Assembly: GCA_024114885.1 (NCBI GenBank) | Contig: CP099423.1 | Location: 1,116,001-1,180,000, forward strand | Source of the DNA: Septoria linicola | Taxonomy: Eukaryota; Ascomycota; Dothideomycetes; Mycosphaerellales; Mycosphaerellaceae | DNA: 64,000 nucleotides | Reading direction: 5' to 3' | Part shown: piece by piece, positions 56,045 to 64,000 of the stretch | Layout: the number at the start of each line of letters is the position of its first letter | Position numbering within the stretch: position 1 is the first letter of the stretch | Notes under the pieces: generated by a model | Told to the model about the DNA's origin: nothing | Seen by the model: only the letters and a program-made list of their open reading frames with translations | Database searches by the model: none | Program-made: the position numbers and the translations under genes

Positions 56045-58034
56045 TTAGTGCTTGCCATTGAAGATGCCATTGATCCCATTAGAATGGCCGTTGGAATAGC
56101 TCTTTGCGTGGCCGTTAGTGTAGCCATTCGTGACACCATTACCGTGGCCGTTGGCGATAGCGTTGGAGTGACCGTTTGTGTAGCCATTCGTGACACCATT
56201 GCAGTGGCCGTTCGCGATGGCGTTCGAGTGGCCATTCGTGTAGCCATTACTATGCCCATTGACATGACCATTGACGCCTTTCGGGTATGAAATTTTGCCG
56301 AACTCATCTCGCACAGCATTGCCGAACCTCTTGATGGCTTCCTCAATCTTGTCGAATTGCGCAGCTGCATAGGTTGCACGGAAGAAGAGAGTATCTCTCT
56401 TGGCCGACTTATCAGCGCAGAACCAGCCGCCCTTCATCAACAAAGTGCCATGCCTGACACAGGCCAGGAAGATGTCTTCTTCGATGTTGACGAGTGACTT
56501 GGTGCCGTTCAAGTATCCCGGGTGCTTCTTGTAGTCGATCTGTAGCCAGTGGAACATGCCAGCAGTTGGTGGCGTCCATGAGACGATGTCTTTGGGAAGG
56601 TAATGCTCGCAAGCGGCTAGCATGACATCTCGTCGTTTCGTGTACTCGATGCGAATGTGCATGAGCCAGTCAAGATAACCAGGGTGACCCCAGGTCTCGT
56701 CAAGAAGTTTGAAGAGGATGACTTGGCTGAATCCAGAGGGTCCTTGCGTGCAAACGTCTGAGTGTGTACGAAAGCGATTGCAAATCTGTTCTGATGCAGT
56801 GATCCAGCCTAGTCGTGAACCAGGAGCAACAACTTTGCTGAAAGAGTCGGCGCGCATGACACGTCCATCAATGTCGATCGACAAGAACGATGGAATTAGA
56901 GAGTGTAGGAATTCGGCGTGAGATTGCGGCGCCGGTACAGGTGATGAGTCTTCTCCAGTGTATGGTTGTAGTTGTAGGAAGTAGTAAGGTTCGTCTTCGA
57001 AGATGTATAGGTCATGCTTCTGGCAGACAGCATAGATCTGTCGTCTTCGCTCGATGGAGATTGTCGAGCCAGTCGGGTTCTGTCCCGTAGGCACTGTGTA
57101 TACCAGGAACGGCTTGGGGCCTCCTCGCTTGACTGGGTTCCAGTTCGTGAGCACTTCATCTAATGATGAAGGTATCATACCACCGGCATCCATATCTACA
57201 CCAGCACATCGTACACCCATAGGTAGTGCTGCTTCGATAGCTGCAGGATATGAATACTGCTCGGAAATGATGAAGTCTCCAGGTTTGCAGAACATCCTCA
57301 ATGTCATCTCCCATGCTGCCGTTGAGCCAACAGTCATGGTGCAACTCCAGTCCTGATAAGGCGGGTTGTGTACAATCTCGGTATGCTCGACCATCCATCG
57401 CAAGAGCTGTGGAGCGCCATGTCCTTGGCCGTAGTTCAATGCGACTCCCAGATCAAAGCCTGACTTGCCAAGTGCCATGTCGTGCATGCCCATTGCCAGT
57501 GTTTCAGTTTCTTCGAAGGCATCTTGCTCTAAACCCAGATACCCGGGTCTCGGGGCCTTGACGCTGATCTCTTGGAATGGGAAGTATTCGGATGAAGGCA
57601 AACCGCCTCCCAGGGAGATCAGCCCTGGGGTCTTCAGGTAGTTGGCCGCTTCCTTGAGCGAGCTACCGCCTCGACTGAGGGTCTCATGTGAAAGACGATC
57701 TAGCAAGAGTCAGCACATTGTGCTCACTTCTCTCCCAGGGATCTGTGTTTAAACCTACGATCCCATCTCTTGGCTAAGCCTTTGTGCAGATGGCTTGTTC
57801 GGCCCTTGGCGCAGCGATCAGTTGGTCAATCCCACGACGGCATCGTTATCAGATCCGTACCTTGTACAGCTCCAAGTCGGCACTTGCAGCGACCCCGGCA
57901 ACGAGAATGCCGGACGCGGCACGCCGCTTTGCTACTTTCTCTACCGTAAGGCGATCGGGTGTAGTGAACGTGCTTGTGTCTGTCTCCGGGTAGACCTCCA
58001 CGCTCATTGATTCAATGGCAGCGGGTGGCGCCAT
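56045..58034 (-). CDS. Aro8-like aromatic aminotransferase with repetitive tail
   Basis: Fold-type I PLP aminotransferase of the Aro8/KAT II type, acting in aromatic amino acid or lysine (2-aminoadipate) metabolism. Exons are complement 57,861-58,034, 57,759-57,804 and 56,045-57,699 with introns of 56 and 59 bp, giving 624 residues. Markers are AKRWDHRLSHE, SLGGGLPSSEYFPF, TVPTGQNPTG, IFEDEPYYFLQ, the PLP lysine in DSFSKVVAPGSRLGW (about residue 345), and GMFHWLQID. An in-frame ATG at 58,241 would add 69 residues; the ATG at 58,034 matches the usual start. The last 70 residues are not part of the fold: they are Asn-Gly-His-rich, with two near-identical 20-residue units. Typical Aro8 homologues end before this tail. 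Confidence 0.92.
56118..56237. repeat. Two tandem 60-bp units in the aminotransferase 3' coding end
   Basis: Units 56,118-56,177 and 56,178-56,237 are nearly identical and in frame, encoding Asn-Gly-His-Ser-Asn-Ala-Ile-Ala... repeats. Partial units continue on both sides. Confidence 0.85.
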
Positions 58035-61000
58035 CGCAACGAGCCGACGACAGCTGTTTGTCTGCTCTTGTGGCCAGGAACAGATCTGTTGCGTGGGATG
58101 TGAAGCCCGTGGAGGATATGTTACGAACAGAAATGGAAAAGCAGTGGGTGGATGCCGTCTGAATAGGAAGGTCGAGAGCCTGACCGCTTGTTTGGGCCTA
58201 TCACACCTTGATGGAGGGCCCGCGAGGAGTCGGAATGCCACGCTTTGCCCCCACGAGTACCGGTTGCGCGGGCTGGTAGGATGTACAGGTGTGGGATGTA
58301 GAGATGTGAAGGTTATTGTTGCATATGATAAGTATATAGAACTTTAGAAACGAATCGCAAGGTTTCTTTGTTGCTTGCCATTCACTTCTGAGCGGTGAAC
58401 AGCTGGCAGCACCATCATACGAGAAGTGAATGTCGAACGATAGGGCGCCGCGCTCATGTAATAGAAACGCAAATTTGCGGTTCTGACCGGCGAAACGCAG
58501 TCCCAGAGAAGCCACGGACCCAGCAATCCCTCGTACTGACACATGCACATCCCTGAGGATCCCAGATGACGATAGGCACCACTTGCCATTGACTTTCTGG
58601 GCAGCAGGCTGTATTTATTGAAGCGTGCCCTCGTTTGCGCTCAGTCGTTGGACCAAACCGAGGCCTGCTAGTTGTCCCTCGAACTCCCTCGCGTCGGGAC
58701 CAAGGGCCCGGAATCCCGCGAGAGCAACACAGGAACATTCGATAAGCGGTGACAAGCCAAGGTGTGTGGTTGAACTCTCACCGACAGCTGAGGACAGCTC
58801 AAATCCAGCGGCATTGGTCCGGTCGCGAAGCTCCAAGCTCAAGATTTGTTAACAGCGAAGCAAGCGCCGAAGCAAGTTTCCTGTGGACCGGCGCCCGATT
58901 GCATGTCCAATGGGTATAGGATGACAAGCTGGATGTCGATGAAGCTTGAGATGAGATGTGGGATTACAGATTCTGAGGAGGTGAGGTCTACTCAAAGTGG
59001 AACTGTATGCTGTGCAACCATAAGCTGCATCCTGCACACCTGCAGTAGGACGCAGTAGGACAGCGGATCGCACGGCTACATGTATTCTGAATGCATTGGT
59101 TTGCATGTGAGTCTCGTTACACCCTCGCCTTCCCACAAGGCAAACATTGTCGCGTTACTTTCGCATCGAAAGTGCTGATAAGAGGCTTACCGGTCCTGGC
59201 CATGTCTGAAGGTATCTTGGCCGAATCCTGCGCTCCTCTAGCAGTGCGCATGGCTAGTGGAACGGGGTGTCGGGTGATGTTGCGCCTTGCATGTGAAACG
59301 AAGTTGGCGCGGTCCACCTTTCCTGGTATTAGTTGTATCAAAACTCGCCAGCGTCTTACCGCTTCGACATTCCTCAGACCGCTATGAGTTTCCGTCACTT
59401 CAGCATCATCGGCAATCAGTCAAGTCGTGCGAGAGGCAGATTGTGGCGTGTTGTAGACTGGTCCTTGCGCAATAATCGCATGTGATTGCCGTGGCGATCG
59501 CATTGAGAGCATAGATCGCTTCGTGGTCGAATAACAACGAATGGGACTCACCAGAAGCTGTAGACGAGACCGAAAGCCGGCAGACCAGCATATACATTCG
59601 GTCGATATGTACGAGACTTCGATCCTGCTGCTGCTACGGCTCGAATGTGAGAGCAGTCGTCCGAGCAGGCCACGGTAGGAAGCGAGGCAGCAACGGAGCC
59701 GAAAAGAGGAGATACATTCATGTGTTGATTATGCACCACACTAGATTGCTGACATATACTCCACTCTATAGGGTTTTGCCCGGGTGACGAAGAGGAAGTG
59801 AGCAGCATACAAGCGAAGTTCAGGAGTGTCTCCGACAAACATCAGGCTGTCATTGTGTCGCTCTGAGCACAGAATGTCTTAGTCCGGGCGCTTTCAGTCG
59901 AGAAGAGAGGTCAAGACTTAGGGGAGGTCACTCGAGCTGTGCATCTTCTGGAAGCCTTGGTCGTAGCAGTGGATGCACGACTTCCGAATCTTCCGAGGGA
60001 CAAAAGAGGTGATAAGGCTGTGCTCGTCCCTCAGACCACGGCTCTCCTCCGTCTGCTACAATTCTAGTAGCTCCCTTTCGATGGCTCGAGATCCAGCTAT
60101 CGACCAACAGCCGATAAATGCAGACTTACAACATCGTAATCGTAAGTAAATCTGGATGGCTCGCGATTCTTTGTGTGAGCAGAGCCTAACTAGGCCTTCT
60201 GCCGCCACGACGGCGTGGACCATCACAGCTTCGAGAGAGGCTGTCTAGGGTAGGAGTGAACATGCATATCGATCCTGCCTCTTCCGGATCCAATTCTAAA
60301 GTGAGTGGGTCGTTGCTGGTAGGCGTCTTCCCTTTCAGACATGGTCGCCTACGCAGACTGCAGACATCTGTGGCATGGCACTTATGTGCAGCCCCAGAAA
60401 GCGATGGCGACGGCGGCCGTGAGCATGACAGGTACAACAACCTGAGACTGTGTACGAAACCCGCTTCGTGTCGTGACTAGTTTTCACATTGTGCAAGATG
60501 CGTGGGAGAGAGATGGAAATACTTAGGGTTAATGCAAGAGCAATGAGTCGATCAAGTTGCCATTACTGTATGCTTCTCAGGTTCTGAGAGAATAGCCAGG
60601 TCAGAGAGAGTGCAGCTACTTCTTATTGCAGCTGCAGGACCATTGTAAGATATGGTAAGGAAGTTGATCATCAGTATTATTATTATTAGTCTGATAAAAT
60701 CGTGATAGAGACAGATGAGAGTCCGATGGCCCATGCGTGAGTTCAGATCTTCCGGCATTATTACCGGGGCTGTTTTGCAGAACACGATGATCGTGTCTGG
60801 TTCGCGTGCACACGGCCAGGCAGGATGCATGTGATGAACCGCGGATAGAATCGCGTGTTTGGGTCGTGTAAGTCAACACAGCAACAGAAGCGTCACCATC
60901 CACACGAAGGTCTTCCTCCAGTCTGCATGTCTCTGGAGTGCATCGTCATTTCCTGCGCAGTAAAAGACACAGTTGCGCCATTCGCTGCACGCAAAAGGGC

Positions 61001-61244
61001 AATTAATTTACCTTGAACCTTGTCAAATAGAATCTATCACCTTAGTTAGCACGTCTCTCTCTCCCCGCGTGAACGAAGGAAGAGTTTCGGCCTCGTTGTT
61101 TGTGCTACTTCTGCCTTTGCACATCATTCTCGCAACACCAAACAGAGTCTGGCAACGACGCCACTCAATCTCACTGACGTGACACTCATCGGGAACAGAG
61201 ACGCCGCCGCGGCTGGAAGTGAACGGGCGGAAGATTTAATCAAC
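58035..61244. other. 3.2-kb stretch without a convincing gene
   Basis: No open frame here has a recognisable motif. The best minus-strand frames are 59,117-59,398 (93 aa) and 59,548-59,838 (96 aa). The second ends next to GTGAGT and could splice to a short exon, but neither looks conserved. A (TTA)n-like run lies near 60,680. The last 250 bp upstream of 61,245 contain pyrimidine-rich stretches typical of fungal promoters. Confidence 0.4.
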
Positions 61245-63525
61245 ATGGCACTGCAAACACCGCGCAGTGGCCTGCAGCGCCCGTCGTTTGGGACCGCTTC
61301 GTCGCCTTCGCTGCGCGCATCCGCGACTGCTGCGTCGCGAAAAGCCAGTCTGCAGGCGCTGACTGGCCAGAAGAGCACCACGCCCGTCAAGATGGACGCC
61401 GAAAAGCTGGAAGTGGGCGACGTGGTCAATGTGCCCGGCGATATGTATGGCATTGTCAAGTTCGTGGGCAGCGTTCGCGGGAAGAGTGGCAAATTCGTCG
61501 GCGTGGAGCTAGATAGAGAGTTCGCAGCCCGAGGGAAGAACGACGGCGACGTGGAAGGGTAGGTCATGTCGCGGGGAGCGGAGTGGTGAGCAGCAGACTG
61601 ACGATTGACCCAGCACGCAATACTTCAATACCACCATCCCAGGCGCTGGCATTTTCCTACCAGTGCACCGCGCCGAAAAGCGACAGTCACCCTCAGTATC
61701 CCTCGACTCGTTCCCGAACACGCCCGGCACACCATCCTACAGCACGGGCATGAATGGGCTGACTGGAGCTGGACTCAAGTTCTCGCAGTCAGTGGGTCCT
61801 GGAGCCAGACCTCAGAGTCCGCAGTTCAAGCCTAGGAGGCCTTCACTGCCACGCCCTGAATCACCGCTCCGAAGACAGACTCCTAACCTCCAGCCGACTC
61901 CGGCGCGAAACCCCCTTGGGAGCAGCGTCAGAGGCACACGATCAGCGACAACGCCGAACAAGCCCAACCTCAAAGCTTCCACATCTGGACGCCCTTCAAA
62001 TGCTGTCCCGACTCCTCGACCATACTCGCGAGCTGGATCACGCCTTGGAAATAGACCTGACGATATTCAGGAGGAAAGAACGCCAGTGGGAGTTGCAAGA
62101 TCAGCAGATAGAAGGAATGGCAGTCAAGGGTCTGTCAAGTCGTTCTCACAGCCGTTGCGCTCAACATCGCGGATGGGTGCCGGGAATGCAGATGAAGAAG
62201 TCATGAGGCTACGGACCGAGCTTGCTGAGCGGGACAAGAGACTCGCAGAACAAGCCGCAAATTTGTCAGACATGGAGGCTAGTGTCAAGGAACTATCAGG
62301 ACTGCTGCCTACTGACGGACAACTGGATCGCAAGCCATCCTTCATCCGAGACGAGGACGATGCGAGCACGGCGCAACTCAGGCAGATGTTGAGGGAGAAG
62401 AACGAGAAGATTCAAATTCTGACTGCGGAGTTCGACACCCATAGAGCGGACTTTCGAAGTACGCTCGACTCACTCGAAATGGCGAGCTCGGAGACTGAGC
62501 GTGTGTATGAAGAGCAGAAACAGGATCTCATTGCGCAAGTTCAGGAGCTGTCGCAACGATTGGGAGAACTAGAGGAGTTGAATCAGAACAAGAAGGAATT
62601 CGATGATGTGGCAAACCAGCTTAAGCAGTTGGAGGACTTTGTCCAGGAGCTCGAAGAGGGCTTGGAGGATGCTCGGCGAGGCGAAGCTGAGGCAAGAGGT
62701 GAGGTTGAGTTCTTGCGCGGCGAGGTTGAACGAGGCAGGTCGGAGCTGAAGAGAGAGCGCGAGAAGGCTGCATCGGCGATGGCGTCGAATGGTGGAGGTA
62801 TGTCGCCGAAAGAACTCGAGCAGAAAGAGGATGAGATCAGGGGATTGAAAGCGATCATCCATTCGTTCTCGACCAGGCCCGAGTCGAGCAAGAGCCCAGG
62901 CGGTCTGGATGACATGACCAAGCTCAAGACGGCATTACAGGACAGCCAAAAGGAGAAGGAGGAGCTGGAGCACGAGCTTGAGCAACTCCGACGCGACAGT
63001 GCTCTCACTAACGGCCACCATGCTCGCAACGAAAGCGACATGACTGCCACACCCGCACAAACCACCACAACTCGCGCGCGAGCCGACACTGTCAAGCAGA
63101 CCTTTGCAGAACATGCCAAGAGAGTTGGACTCGGAAGTGGATCGGCTGGCGACGATAGCGGAAGTAAGCCTTCCGACTCTTCTACGCCTGCTGTCTACTG
63201 CGAGATGTGCGGATCAGCCGATCACGATACCCTGGACTGCAATCACTTCCAGTCCGGTCATGATTCTACGGATGCTTCCGACGAGCATGCAGATGATGGT
63301 GAGTATCCAGCGTTCAGGCATGCTCGAAACCATTCTGCTGCACCAGCACCTCTGGCTCTGAGTCCTTTCAAGGGTTCGAAGGAGAACCTAGACCCACTCA
63401 TTGAGAAGGTGTCCCAAGAGGATGTCAAGAGCAATGGTGCTGGCTCCAAGGACGAGGAGAAATGGTGTGCGCTCTGTGAGAAGGACGGGCATCTGGCGTA
63501 CGAATGCCCGGATGAGCAATACTAG
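61245..63525 (+). CDS. CAP-Gly microtubule plus-end protein (CLIP-170/Tip1/Bik1 type)
   Basis: Microtubule plus-end tracking protein. Exons 61,245-61,558 and 61,614-63,525 over a 55-bp intron give 741 residues. The CAP-Gly domain spans about 55-120, starting at VGDVVNVPG and including GIVKFVG, GVELD and the binding motif GKNDG (97-101), which the intron nearly splits. A Ser/Pro/Arg-rich basic linker (about 125-295) should aid tubulin binding. A coiled coil runs from about 310 to 590 (for example VMRLRTELAERDKRLAEQAA). Two CCHC zinc knuckles close the protein: CEMCGSADHDTLDC and CALCEKDGHLAYEC, the arrangement of CLIP-170, fission yeast Tip1 and budding yeast Bik1. The start ATG (CAACATGG) is the first before the domain. 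Confidence 0.92.
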
Positions 63526-64000
63526 ACATGATGCGGTCGGAGCTTGGTACATGAATGACGACCTCGTCCAAATGAGGTGGGAGGTCGGCATCATTTCTGC
63601 TTTTCATTGCTCATCGTCCAAGCGTTGATTGCAAGTGTTCCTGCGAGGAGTCTGGTTGTTTGATGTGGGAGAGAATGGAGATCGTTGCTGGTTCGCAGCG
63701 CTGTGATCACACTGCATAGAACTCTGGCTGAGAATGTGTAATATTGAAATGAAAGGTGAGCCGAGCGTAAGGCTGGCACTACTACTGCTCGACGAGAGGG
63801 TAGTGCTGTAGATACTGTAATAGGCGAAGGCCTCCGAGCCTGATCAACTGTGACACAAACTTTGGCAGATCAATCCTTCGTGGGGGCTGACTATCAGTAC
63901 TGCAGGCAGCAGCTCTAACAGTTGACTATGAGCAACGATGGGTGCACATATCTTCGGCGAAGATAATGTGTGCAACATACACTGCTCCTGCTCTACACTA
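63526..64000. other. Downstream region at the window end
   Basis: This 475-bp region follows the CAP-Gly gene. It holds its presumed 3' UTR and nothing else recognisable before the window ends. Confidence 0.4.

Noticed and set aside
59117..59838. Two minus-strand frames that might splice together
   Set aside because: A GTGAGT follows the first frame, but no 3' splice site joins it convincingly to the second, and a putative 37-bp intron inside the second is too short.

Overview
The window has two very different halves. The left part (1 to about 34,470) is extremely AT-rich and TpA-rich, has no intact gene, and is a nest of decayed LTR retrotransposons. The right part (about 34,470 to 64,000) has normal base composition and is packed with short-intron genes (introns about 50-60 nt, GTRNGT...CTRAY...YAG). 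The gene content (ATG14-type autophagy protein, SAS4-type silencing subunit, Aro8-type aminotransferase, SmG, CLIP-170-like CAP-Gly protein, F-box protein) together with repeat-induced point mutation (RIP)-like decay points to a filamentous ascomycete, most likely a Dothideomycete (Mycosphaerellales-like). The species is not identifiable from sequence alone.

Repeat island: a Ty1/Copia family with 278-bp LTRs is present three times (1-3,789, cut by the window edge; 24,006-30,304, structurally complete with a 5-bp target duplication; 31,792-33,751, truncated and followed by an inverted LTR at 33,752-34,028). A Ty3/Gypsy family, coded on the minus strand, is present three times (3,790-11,888; 13,347-16,540; 16,914-24,005 continuing at 30,310-31,319). 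The complete Copia copy sits inside the terminal block of the third Gypsy copy. Between Gypsy copies 1 and 2, on the opposite strand, lies the most unusual item in the window: a stop-riddled relic of an intron-containing, divergent histone H3-like gene (about 12,180-12,931), followed by a 324-bp repeat that recurs at 31,321 without the H3 segment.

Gene-rich half, left to right: aldo/keto reductase (+), small Gly/Ala-rich protein (+), 105-aa protein (+), a possible six-cysteine small protein (+), mitochondrial-type cysteine synthase-like enzyme (-), NDUFAF7-like methyltransferase (+), two tandem paralogues with six SANT/HTH-like repeats each (the first frameshifted), SAS4-type protein (-), Gly-rich disordered protein (-), an ORF broken by one TAG (+), a single-pass small membrane protein (+), ATG14-like (-) divergent from an acidic coiled-coil protein (+), SmG (+), F-box-like protein (-), Aro8-like aminotransferase with a repetitive Asn-Gly-His tail (-), a 3.2-kb stretch with no convincing gene, and a CAP-Gly/coiled-coil/zinc-knuckle protein (+). 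The genes are housekeeping functions and do not form an obvious pathway or cluster.

All calls are from reading the sequence by eye. Names rest on remembered family motifs, and no search was run.
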